A DNA stretch of 7,018 nt. Source: DASPXY01 sp038227745 (GTDB taxonomy: Bacteria > Planctomycetota > Planctomycetia > Gemmatales > Gemmataceae). The position numbers were made by a program, and so were the translations under genes. The notes beneath the pieces were generated by a model. It had not been told where the DNA came from. It searched no databases and saw only the letters and a list, made by a program, of their open reading frames with translations. Shown here one piece after another: positions 1-5,951 of the stretch. The stretch's first letter is position 1. Every line of letters begins with the position of its first letter. The stretch spans positions 1 to 7,018 of the forward strand of contig JBBRPS010000551.1 in NCBI GenBank assembly GCA_038227745.1. The letters are read 5' to 3'.

Positions 1-79
1 AGCGGTTCGTGGCCGACTCGCTCCGCGAGTCGGGGGTTGTCAGCCCCCGACTCGCGGAGCGAGTCGGCCACGAACCGCT
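1..79. repeat. Perfect 36-bp inverted repeat with nested hairpins (REPIN-like)
   Basis: Bases 1-36 are exactly complementary to 44-79, leaving a 7-nt loop (37-43, TTGTCAG). Each arm also contains its own hairpin: 13-21 pairs with 25-33 around TCC, and 47-55 pairs with 59-67 around GGA (stem CCGACTCGC/GCGAGTCGG). The element can therefore fold as one long stem or as two short ones in a cloverleaf. It begins at the first base of the window, so it may extend further left. It lies 20 bp beyond the eboE stop codon and may serve as that operon's terminator, although no T-tract is visible. Two inverted copies of a short palindrome is the layout of REPINs; membership in such a family is inferred, since only one copy is visible. 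Confidence 0.9.
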
Positions 80-99
80 ACACCCGACCGAAAACGGCT

Positions 100-1290
100 C
101 TAGGCAGACGTCTCCTGCCGCCACGCCTCGGCGAACCACGTCATCTCGTGGGCGATCCCGGTCGCCAGGTCGGGCTGCCGCAGTTCCGGCGGCAGTACGC
201 CCCAGGCGTAGGTCTCGACTTCAAAGTGGGCCGTGTCGGCGAAGGCGGCCACGGCGCGCACGCACTCGCGGATCGCCCCCGGCGACGCCTCCAGCCGGCC
301 GAAGCGCTCCAGGTAGATCGGCACGTGGAAGTGGACGCGCCACTCACCGCCGCCGCTTTCCTGCGCCGCGGCCAGCGCAAGGGGCAGGTCCTCATGGAAG
401 ACCGGCGCCGCACCGGGTGCGGAGCGCGTCACCGTCTGGTGCAGGTAGCGGTCCTCGGCGAAGGCGGCGAGCTGGTCGAGGGCGGCGCGCTGCTCCGCCT
501 CCGTCCGCTCCGGCGGCAGACAGACCGCCGACGACACCTGCACCTTGCCGACGCCAATGCCCGCGGCCCGGTAGCGGGCGAGCACCTCGGCCTGGTCCTC
601 GAACATCACCACCTGATGGCAGACGTCGTGGCAGACGCGCAGGTGCCGTCGCAGCGGGGCCTCGTCGTGGCCCGGCAGCAGGTGTTCCTGGAAGAAGCGC
701 ACCACGTCCTCGCTGCGCTGCAGGACGCAGCCCGGCTCCGGCTCCAGGCAGAGGCAGATCAGCCGGCCGCGCTCGCGCTCCAGCCGCGCCAGGGCGGCCG
801 CCACCTGCCGCAGCGCCGCGGCCATCTCCGCCAGCTCGCCGGCGCCGGGTGCGGGATGGCCCCAGGCCAGCGGCAGCGTGGAGATGCTCCCCGCCATGCC
901 CGGCGGCAGCAGACCGTCGAGGATGGTGATGAGGTCGAGGGTGTAGTTCAGCCGCTCCGGCTCGGCCCAGGTGGGGTGGTAGACGCGGTGCTTGACGACC
1001 GGCTGATGGAAGTCGCCGAACGGGAAGCCATTGAGCGTGAACGGCACCAGGCCCACCGCGCGCAGCCACGCCGTCCACTCGCCGACGAGGTTCCCGGCGA
1101 GCAGCTGCCGCGCCGCCGGCGCCGACAGCCAAAGGCCGACGCCCATCGGCCGGTCGGGACTGGCAAGGCGCTTGACGCCGAGGGCGTAGCGCTCCAGGTT
1201 GGCGCGGGTCTGATCGAGGCCGACGCCGGCGTGGACGTTGGTGCAATAACCGACCTGTACAGTCCGCAAATAGCTCTCGCGATCCGTCAT
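100..1290 (-). CDS. eboE: EboE-like metabolite traffic protein (xylose-isomerase-like TIM barrel)
   Basis: This 396-aa protein resembles EboE, a sugar-isomerase-like TIM-barrel protein of the ebo (EDB) cluster, which is linked to export of secondary-metabolite precursors such as that of scytonemin in cyanobacteria. Its exact reaction is not established. Family hallmarks seen here are GYCTNVHAG (residues 14-22), NGFPFGDFH (87-95), STLPLAWG (137-144), LEPEPG (182-187), CHDVCH (220-225), RVHFHVPI (318-325) and the C-terminal HFEVETYAWGVLP (355-367). The conserved Glu, Asp and His residues at strand ends are what a divalent-metal site of the xylose isomerase/AP endonuclease 2 fold would use. Length is normal for the family and no signal peptide is seen, so it is probably cytoplasmic. 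The ATG overlaps the stop of the upstream 86-aa gene (ATGA, 1287-1290) and has no strong Shine-Dalgarno, which suggests translational coupling. None of the other ebo genes (eboA-D, eboF) is in the window. Confidence 0.85.
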   Translation of the reverse strand: MTDRESYLRTVQVGYCTNVHAGVGLDQTRANLERYALGVKRLASPDRPMGVGLWLSAPAARQLLAGNLVGEWTAWLRAVGLVPFTLNGFPFGDFHQPVVKHRVYHPTWAEPERLNYTLDLITILDGLLPPGMAGSISTLPLAWGHPAPGAGELAEMAAALRQVAAALARLERERGRLICLCLEPEPGCVLQRSEDVVRFFQEHLLPGHDEAPLRRHLRVCHDVCHQVVMFEDQAEVLARYRAAGIGVGKVQVSSAVCLPPERTEAEQRAALDQLAAFAEDRYLHQTVTRSAPGAAPVFHEDLPLALAAAQESGGGEWRVHFHVPIYLERFGRLEASPGAIRECVRAVAAFADTAHFEVETYAWGVLPPELRQPDLATGIAHEMTWFAEAWRQETSA

Positions 1291-1547
1291 GAAGGCACCG
1301 CCGGGCCTTGCGGCGCCGGCGTATCCTCCTTCGCGGGCGCAGTCCCATTCGCCCCCTCTTTCGCGAGACGGGCCAGGACTTCGTCGGGAGAGACCCAGAC
1401 GGCCTTCCCATTTTCCCAGGCCGCGACAGGTCGGCCCGCGCGCGCGTGCGCCAACACCGCTTCGCGCACGGCCCGGGTAATGGCCGCCTCAATGAGTGCA
1501 TGATCGGCCAGCAGTTCCGCGACGGACTTGTGGTTCTCGTTGCTCAT
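1287..1547 (-). CDS. Small protein, putative antitoxin/partner of the zeta-like kinase
   Basis: This 86-aa protein has a helical N-terminal half (residues ~7-40, SVAELLADHALIEAAITRAV onward). It is followed by a short β-rich motif, GRPVAAWENGKAVWVSPDEV (about 39-58), and a Pro/Ala/Glu-rich, probably disordered tail. The motif resembles small proteins encoded next to COG4185 zeta-like ATPases in cyanobacteria and planctomycetes (pattern 'G.P.A.W.DGKVV.I.P.E'); this comes from memory, not a search. The start ATG overlaps the kinase stop (ATGA, 1544-1547), its stop overlaps the eboE start, and GGAAGGA lies about 8 nt upstream of the ATG. An antitoxin role is inferred from this coupling. Gene order is kinase first, the reverse of most classical toxin-antitoxin operons. 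No DNA-binding domain is recognised. Confidence 0.75.
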   Translation of the reverse strand: MSNENHKSVAELLADHALIEAAITRAVREAVLAHARAGRPVAAWENGKAVWVSPDEVLARLAKEGANGTAPAKEDTPAPQGPAVPS

Positions 1548-2137
1548 GCCTTGAATCCTTCCTGAACGCGCTGCCAGGTTACCTCGTCCACGACGACCTC
1601 CTCCCCCGTGCCCTCGCCATGAGCGATCAGCCGAGGCCGTCCGTATTCGCTGTTGTCGTACACCTGCCAGGTGCTTGCCACAGGTCGGTAAAGCCGGAAG
1701 AAATTCTGAACGCTCCGGTGATAACGCTGGCGCACCGTCGCTTCCGGTACGTCATGTCCCCCGGCCCGCACCCGCTCGGCCACCCGCAGGACAGCGACAT
1801 CCGCGCTCGCCAGCCAGAAGTATACCAGATGGACCGCGTAGCCGTCTTCGCGGAGTCCGCGCAACCACACGGCGTAATACCGACCGGACAAAGTCGTCTC
1901 GAAGGCGAAGTTCGCTCGCTCCGCGGCCAGGGCGTGCAACCGCTGGAGCATGATGCGGCCGGCCTCGATGGCCACACTCTCCGGGTGGAAGCCCGAGAGC
2001 CCCTGGGCGATGATGTCGGCATTGACGAAGGTCATCGTGTTCAGCGTTTCGGCCAACACGCTCCGCGAGGCGGTCGTCTTGCCGGCGCCGTTCGAGCCGC
2101 CCAGCACGATGACGGTGGGAACTCCTTCGGCCATCAC
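1544..2137 (-). CDS. Zeta-toxin-like P-loop ATPase/kinase (COG4185)
   Basis: This 197-aa protein belongs to the zeta toxin/COG4185 family of small P-loop kinases. Visible motifs are Walker A GSNGAGKT (residues 14-21), VNAD (38-41), where Asp41 is the likely catalytic base or substrate-binding residue, FETT (79-82), and the lid region RAGGHDVPEATVRQRYHRS (124-142), whose arginines would contact ATP phosphates. Epsilon/zeta toxins phosphorylate UDP-GlcNAc and block peptidoglycan synthesis. The COG4185 branch is usually annotated only by homology, so that substrate should not be assumed here. All core motifs are intact, so the gene should be functional. The start is either GTG at 2137 or the next codon, ATG at 2134; GGGAGGAG upstream gives 7-nt spacing to the GTG and 10-nt to the ATG. 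It starts 21 bp after the acyl-CoA ligase stop and overlaps the 86-aa gene by 4 bp, so it is within the operon. Confidence 0.88.
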   Translation of the reverse strand: MMAEGVPTVIVLGGSNGAGKTTASRSVLAETLNTMTFVNADIIAQGLSGFHPESVAIEAGRIMLQRLHALAAERANFAFETTLSGRYYAVWLRGLREDGYAVHLVYFWLASADVAVLRVAERVRAGGHDVPEATVRQRYHRSVQNFFRLYRPVASTWQVYDNSEYGRPRLIAHGEGTGEEVVVDEVTWQRVQEGFKA

Positions 2138-2142
2138 ACCTG

Positions 2143-2150
2143 CTCCTCCC
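2143..2150 (-). promoter_or_regulatory. Strong Shine-Dalgarno for the zeta-like gene
   Basis: On the minus strand the sequence reads GGGAGGAG, with GGAGG 7 nt from the GTG (2137) and 10 nt from the adjacent ATG (2134). It lies inside the 21-bp gap after the ligase gene, so the kinase can be translated independently of the upstream gene although it shares the transcript. The two genes downstream rely on stop/start overlaps instead. Confidence 0.7.
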
Positions 2151-2158
2151 AGCCTGTC

Positions 2159-3832
2159 TCACACGGGGTCGGTCCCCGGGTTCTGGTATAGCGCGTCCAA
2201 CTCGGCCCGGTGCCGGTCGAAGATGACGTTGCGGCGCAGTTTCAGGCTTACGGTCAGCTCCTCGCTCGCCACGCTGAACGGCTGCGGCAGCACCACGAAC
2301 TTTTTGACGCGCTCCCAGCTCGACACGTCCGCCAGCGCCGCCTCCATCCGCCGCCGCAGCAGTTCGTAAACGGCCGGGTCGCGCGCCATTGATTCCTCGC
2401 TCCCGCCCGCCGCGGCCCCCAGGGCCTTGCGCACGTTGTCCCAGTTCGGCACAATCAGGGCCGTCAGGAAGTTGCGGCCCTCGCCGTGGACCACCACCTG
2501 ATCGATGCAGCCGTCCGCGACCAGCAGCCCCTCGATGTGCGGCGGCACCAGCTTCTTGCCGTTCGACAGGACCATCAATTCCTTTTTTCTCCCCGTAATG
2601 GTCAGGAAGCCCTCGTCGTCCAGGCTGCCCAGGTCGCCGGTGTAGAGCCAGCCGTCGCGCACCGCCTCGGCGGTCGCCGACGGGTTGTTCCAGTAACCCT
2701 TCATCACGTGCGGCCCGCGCGTCAGGATCTCGCCGTCCGGCGCAATCCGGATCTCGACGCCGGGGATCGCCTGCCCCACCGTCTCCAGCTTGAACTTCGC
2801 CTTGCGGTTGAAGCTGATGACCGGCGAGCTTTCCGTCAACCCGTAGCCCTGCAAGATCAGCAGCCCCGCGGCCTCGTAGGCGCGGGCGATGACCGGCGGC
2901 AGCGGCGCCCCGCCCGAGCCGAGCCAGTCGATGCGCGCGCCGAAAATGCCACGCAGCCGCCGGCCCGTTTCGGCGGGGTCGGTGGTGCCCACCGCGGCCA
3001 GCACCTTCTCGTAGAAGCGCGGCACACACGACAGGTGCGTCGGCTCGACCTCGCGCAGGTTCTGCACGACCGTCTCGGCCGACTCCGCCAGGCACAGCGT
3101 CGCCCCGGAGACGACGCTGATGTAGTGGTCCACCGTGCGCGCGTAGATGTGGCTGAACGGCAGCCAGCCGAGGAGCACGGAGTGCGGCCCGCGGACGGCG
3201 GCGGCGTCGGAGGCGATGGCGTTGCTCAGCAGGTTGCCGTGCGTCAGCATCACGCCCTTGGGGGTGCCCGTCGTCCCCGACGTGTACATGACCGTCGCCA
3301 GGTCGTCCGGCCCCAGCGCCCGCTCGCGCCACGCAATTTCCTCCCGCAGCCGTGGCAGAGCGGTCCGGCCGCGCTGCAGGAAACCTTCCCATGAGAGCGC
3401 GTCACCGCCGGCGACTCCGCGCTCGAAGACGACGACGCCGCGCAGGCCGGGCAATTCGCCGCGGATCTGCCGGACCTTCGCGAACTGCTCGTGCGTGGAG
3501 ACGAACAGCCACGACACGCCGGCGTCGACGAGCTGGAAGTGGATCTGGGGGGCGGTGAGCGGGGCGTGCGGCGGGACGTTGACGGCCGCGGCGGCGAGGA
3601 TGGCCATGTCGGCAATCAGCCACTCCACGCGGTTCTCGGCGAGCAGCCCGACGCGGTCACCCGGGGCGACGCCGGCCTCGATCAAAGCGGCGGCGCCGGC
3701 CAGGGCGTGTTCGCGGTAGTCCTGCCAGCTCAGGTCGTGGTAAAGGCCGTGGCGCTTGTGACGCACGGCGGGGCGCGGGCCGAGGCGGTCGGCCTGGAGG
3801 CGGTGCAGCTCGGCGAGGTGGCGCGGTTCCAT
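2159..3832 (-). CDS. AMP-forming long-chain acyl-CoA ligase-like enzyme
   Basis: This 557-aa protein is a member of the ANL adenylate-forming superfamily, closest in pattern to long-chain fatty-acid-CoA ligases (COG1022). Such enzymes activate a carboxylate with ATP to an acyl-AMP and transfer it to CoA. Motifs in order are the A3 P-loop YTSGTTGTPKG (residues 183-193), A5 GYGLTES (329-335), A7 YTGDLG (397-402), the hinge/A8 GRKKELMVLSNGKK (414-427), and a C-terminal ELTVSLKLRRN (525-535) that probably contains the A10 catalytic Lys (Lys531). Length is slightly below the ~600 aa of FadD15-type enzymes but complete. I chose the ATG at 3832 (MEPRHLAEL) because family N-termini begin here; the frame stays open upstream through the divergent spacer, but that extension runs through the hairpin and lacks family character. 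No clear Shine-Dalgarno precedes this ATG. It is the first gene of the four-gene operon. The acyl substrate cannot be told from sequence. Confidence 0.9.
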   Translation of the reverse strand: MEPRHLAELHRLQADRLGPRPAVRHKRHGLYHDLSWQDYREHALAGAAALIEAGVAPGDRVGLLAENRVEWLIADMAILAAAAVNVPPHAPLTAPQIHFQLVDAGVSWLFVSTHEQFAKVRQIRGELPGLRGVVVFERGVAGGDALSWEGFLQRGRTALPRLREEIAWRERALGPDDLATVMYTSGTTGTPKGVMLTHGNLLSNAIASDAAAVRGPHSVLLGWLPFSHIYARTVDHYISVVSGATLCLAESAETVVQNLREVEPTHLSCVPRFYEKVLAAVGTTDPAETGRRLRGIFGARIDWLGSGGAPLPPVIARAYEAAGLLILQGYGLTESSPVISFNRKAKFKLETVGQAIPGVEIRIAPDGEILTRGPHVMKGYWNNPSATAEAVRDGWLYTGDLGSLDDEGFLTITGRKKELMVLSNGKKLVPPHIEGLLVADGCIDQVVVHGEGRNFLTALIVPNWDNVRKALGAAAGGSEESMARDPAVYELLRRRMEAALADVSSWERVKKFVVLPQPFSVASEELTVSLKLRRNVIFDRHRAELDALYQNPGTDPV

Positions 3833-3866
3833 GGTCCGTTGTCCCGCGGGAAAGTTGCCACTGCCC

Positions 3867-3895
3867 ACTGTACAATGATGGTGACGCCCTGACCA
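3867..3895 (-). promoter_or_regulatory. Weak candidate promoter for the ligase-zeta-eboE operon
   Basis: On the minus strand TGGTCA (3895-3890) and TACAGT (3872-3867) are spaced 17 bp apart, each matching the σ70 consensus at 4 of 6 positions. A start near 3860 would give a leader of about 28 nt before the ligase ATG. The -10 overlaps a near-palindrome, CACTGTACAATG (3866-3877), which could be an operator or a coincidence. On the plus strand the same bases include TACAAT (3871-3876), but no -35 lies at proper spacing. Confidence 0.3.
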
Positions 3896-3905
3896 TGCAG
3901 CAACA

Positions 3906-3951
3906 CCCCCCTCAAAGCCCACGGATTGCCACCCGTGGGCTTTGAGGGGGG
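3906..3951. repeat. Perfect 19-bp hairpin in the divergent spacer
   Basis: Bases 3906-3924 are exactly complementary to 3933-3951 around an 8-nt loop (ATTGCCAC). Unlike the other two long palindromes, its arms are not themselves palindromic. It lies 74 bp upstream of the ligase ATG and 14 bp upstream of the 98-aa gene's ATG, with only GAAGGGAGG-type leader sequence in between. In a plus-strand transcript it would be a stable hairpin immediately 5' of the Shine-Dalgarno. There is no T-tract after it on the plus strand and both sides are 5' ends, so a terminator role is unlikely. It may be a dispersed intergenic repeat or a regulatory or mRNA-stabilising element. Confidence 0.85.
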
Positions 3952-3965
3952 AAGGGAGGCACGCG

Positions 3966-4262
3966 ATGGCACCGCAAGACGACACCCCGCGCAAGGGCCG
4001 CGAGACGCTGCTGACGGTGATGCTCACCGCCCTGTTCGGCGGCGGCTTCCTGGTCTTCATGATCCTGGTGAGCGGCGGCTTCTTCTTCTACGTGCTGCTG
4101 GCCGTGCTGGTCATCGGCGTCGTCGGCTCGCTGCACTACTGGCTCTGGGGCAACGCGCTGATGCAGGAAGTGGCCGGCGAGCGCGCGGAGGAGGAACTGC
4201 GCCAGCGGCGCGAGGCGCAGGAGGAGTTCACGCGCGACAAGATCCGGCCGCGGCGGTTTTGA
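3966..4262 (+). CDS. Small two-helix membrane protein, function unknown
   Basis: This 98-aa protein is not recognised as a named family. After a short charged N-terminus (MAPQDDTPRKGRE) it has two predicted membrane segments, about residues 14-35 (TLLTVMLTALFGGGFLVFMI and on) and 38-60 (FFFYVLLAVLVIGVVGSLHY region). A highly charged C-terminal helix follows (65-92, rich in Glu, Arg and Gln), ending in basic RPRRF. This predicts a helical hairpin in the inner membrane with both ends on the cytoplasmic side. The ATG at 3966 is chosen because GGGAGG (3954-3959) sits 6 nt upstream; starting earlier at a TTG (3942) would place the start inside the hairpin. The Uma2 gene follows after 21 bp, so the two are probably co-transcribed. 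Confidence 0.8.
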   Translation: MAPQDDTPRKGRETLLTVMLTALFGGGFLVFMILVSGGFFFYVLLAVLVIGVVGSLHYWLWGNALMQEVAGERAEEELRQRREAQEEFTRDKIRPRRF

Positions 4263-4283
4263 CTTCGCAAGGAGGGACGAGGC

Positions 4284-4919
4284 GTGATCGAGGCGCTCAA
4301 TGCGATGCGGACGATAGACCTGCCGTACACGATCCACATTCACGGCGTGACGGAGGAGATGTTCGACGAGATGGTGGACGAGGATACGAAGGCCGAACTG
4401 CTTGACGGAGTCATGATCGTGCATTCCCCGGCGACTCTCGAACACGATCGGGCCAGCGGGTTTCTGCGCGGGTTGATGGACTTCTACGTCGGCACGAAGC
4501 GACTGGGGGAGGTGCTCGGTCCGGACTCCCTCGTGCATCTGGCGAGTTGCCGGCGCTTCGGACCGGACGGCTACTTCGTCCGGAAATCCCGTGTCCCGGG
4601 GCGGGAGCAGAGAGAGTTCGAGGGGGCGCCGGACCTTGTCATGGAAACGCTATCGCCATCGAATCGCGACATCGACCTGGAAGACAAACGCCCCGCCTAC
4701 CGCGAAGCGGGGGTGAAGGAAATCTGGTTCCTGGACACCGAAAACCACCGGGTCATCATCGACCGCAAGCACGGCAAGCGATACCGGGAACAGGTCGCGA
4801 CCACCGGAAAGGTCGTCTCCGGCGTGCTCGATGGCTTCTGGATCGATGCCGGCTGGCTATGGGCGGACCCCTTGCCCGACAAACTGGAGTGTTTGCATGA
4901 GATCCTGGGGATCGGCTGA
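4284..4919 (+). CDS. Uma2-family (DUF820) putative PD-(D/E)XK endonuclease
   Basis: This 211-aa protein belongs to the Uma2/DUF820 family, a nuclease-fold group hugely expanded in cyanobacteria and planctomycetes whose biological role is largely undefined. Features seen are an N-terminal AELLDGVMIVHSPAT segment (residues 37-51, the family's 'ELVDGEI...PPS' strand-turn), FGPDGYFV (92-99), the core APDLVMETLSPSNRDIDLED (115-134) followed by Lys135, and EAGVKEIWFLDTENHRVII (141-159). Asp95, Asp117, Glu121 and Lys135 are the likely active-site residues. The protein is full length. The start is GTG at 4284, supported by GGAGGG (4271-4276) with 7-nt spacing; the internal ATG at residue 8 lacks such a site. 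It is likely co-transcribed with the upstream 98-aa membrane protein. Nuclease activity is inferred from fold only. Confidence 0.88.
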   Translation: MIEALNAMRTIDLPYTIHIHGVTEEMFDEMVDEDTKAELLDGVMIVHSPATLEHDRASGFLRGLMDFYVGTKRLGEVLGPDSLVHLASCRRFGPDGYFVRKSRVPGREQREFEGAPDLVMETLSPSNRDIDLEDKRPAYREAGVKEIWFLDTENHRVIIDRKHGKRYREQVATTGKVVSGVLDGFWIDAGWLWADPLPDKLECLHEILGIG

Positions 4920-4951
4920 CCTGCCCCGCCCAGGCCCGCGCCGGGATGGCC

Positions 4952-4981
4952 TTGGCAAGCTCGTCAGACTTGGGGTATAGT
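4952..4981 (+). promoter_or_regulatory. σ70-like promoter for the methyltransferase gene
   Basis: TTGGCA (4952-4957) and TATAGT (4976-4981) are separated by 18 bp, each matching the consensus at 5 of 6 positions. Transcription would begin near 4988, giving a leader of about 40 nt before the GTG at 5030. It lies in the 110-bp gap after the Uma2 stop, so the methyltransferase probably has its own transcript. No terminator hairpin with a T-tract is visible between the two genes. Confidence 0.6.
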
Positions 4982-5016
4982 CCTCGCACCAAATCACCCC
5001 ACGAGGGCAGCGCCGC

Positions 5017-5023
5017 AAGGAGG
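5017..5023 (+). promoter_or_regulatory. Shine-Dalgarno that fixes the methyltransferase start
   Basis: AAGGAGG is 6 nt upstream of GTG at 5030 and 21 nt upstream of the next in-frame ATG at 5045. It therefore selects the GTG. The longer open frame from 4946 would start inside the promoter and is discarded. Confidence 0.75.
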
Positions 5024-5029
5024 AACCGC

Positions 5030-5941
5030 GTGCCGAAGTCACGGATGACCCCCGCCTACACCACGCGCCTCGGCCGCGCCTACCACGCCGACGCCCTCGA
5101 CCTGCTGGCCAACCTCGCCGACGACTCCGTCGCTCTCGTCTTCACCTCGCCGCCGTTCGCCCTGCGCCGCCAGAAGGCCTACGGCAACGTCGCCGCCGCC
5201 GACTACGTCGAGTGGTTCTGGCCGTTCGCCCGTGAGATCCACCGCGTCCTGCGGCCCGACGGCAGCTTCGTCTTCGACCTCGGCGGCGCCTGGAAGCCAC
5301 GCAGCGGCACCCGCTCGCTCTTCCCCTATGAACTGATCCTGCGCCTCGGCGAGATCTTCCACCTCGCCCAGGAGTTCTACTGGTACAACCCCTCGCGCCT
5401 GCCAACACCCGCGGAGTACGTCACCATCCAGCGCACCCGTGTCAAGGACGCCGTCAACACGCTGTGGTGGCTCTCCAAGACGGAAACGCCGCAGGCCGAC
5501 AACCGCCGCGTCCTGCGGCCCTACAGCAAGTCGATGCGCCGCCTCCTCAAGGACGGCTACCAGCCCGCCAAGCGGCCGTCGCAGCACGAAATCGGCCCGC
5601 ACTTCCAGCGCGACAACGGCGGCGCCATCCCGCCGAACATCCTCATCGTGCCCAACACGCGCTCGCAGGACGCCTATCTGCGCCGCTGCCGCGGCGCGGG
5701 CCTGGCGCCCCACCCGGCCCGCTTCCCCAAGGAGATCCCCGATTTCTTCATCCGCTTCCTGACCGAGCCGCGGCAGCTCGTCGTCGATCCCTTCGCCGGC
5801 AGCAACGTCACCGGGCAGGTCGCGGAGTCCCTGGGGCGCAAATGGATCAGCGTCGAGATCAGCCGCGACTACGTGGAAGGGTCACGCCTGCGTTTCGACG
5901 AGGCGGTGCCGTCCGCGCCGAGTGGCGCGGTGGCAGGGTGA
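5030..5941 (+). CDS. PvuII-type DNA methyltransferase (probably cytosine-N4)
   Basis: This 303-aa protein is a β-class amino-methyltransferase: the catalytic motif IV TSPPF (residues 39-43) comes before the AdoMet-binding motif I DPFAGSNVTG (253-262). TSPPF rather than DPPY, together with SFVFDLGGAW (79-88), RVKDAVNTLWWLSKTE (137-152), DNGGAIPPNIL (195-205) and HPARFP (228-233), closely matches M.PvuII as I remember it. That enzyme makes N4-methylcytosine in CAGCTG. The family is well supported; the exact target is inferred because the recognition residues cannot be checked here. The product is full length and all key motifs are intact. Neither neighbour resembles an endonuclease of the PvuII type, so the enzyme looks solitary in this window, although a partner elsewhere is possible. 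Its own promoter lies at 4952-4981, and its stop is 10 bp before a long palindrome that could end transcription. Confidence 0.9.
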   Translation: MPKSRMTPAYTTRLGRAYHADALDLLANLADDSVALVFTSPPFALRRQKAYGNVAAADYVEWFWPFAREIHRVLRPDGSFVFDLGGAWKPRSGTRSLFPYELILRLGEIFHLAQEFYWYNPSRLPTPAEYVTIQRTRVKDAVNTLWWLSKTETPQADNRRVLRPYSKSMRRLLKDGYQPAKRPSQHEIGPHFQRDNGGAIPPNILIVPNTRSQDAYLRRCRGAGLAPHPARFPKEIPDFFIRFLTEPRQLVVDPFAGSNVTGQVAESLGRKWISVEISRDYVEGSRLRFDEAVPSAPSGAVAG

Positions 5942-5951
5942 TGCCTGCTAT

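Noticed and set aside
37..1503. Long open frames on the plus strand opposite eboE (including 37-1503 and 9-929)
   Set aside because: They are antisense to a well-supported gene, are rich in Arg, Pro, Gly and Ala as expected from high-GC shadow frames, and show no family motifs.
1752..3392. 546-codon open frame on the minus strand across the ligase and kinase genes
   Set aside because: It is an out-of-frame reading of both genes with repetitive Arg/Gly/Ala composition; the overlapping frames carry intact ANL and zeta motifs.
3833..4060. N-terminal extension of the ligase (76 more codons)
   Set aside because: It would read through the divergent hairpin and over the 98-aa gene; family similarity starts at the ATG at 3832.
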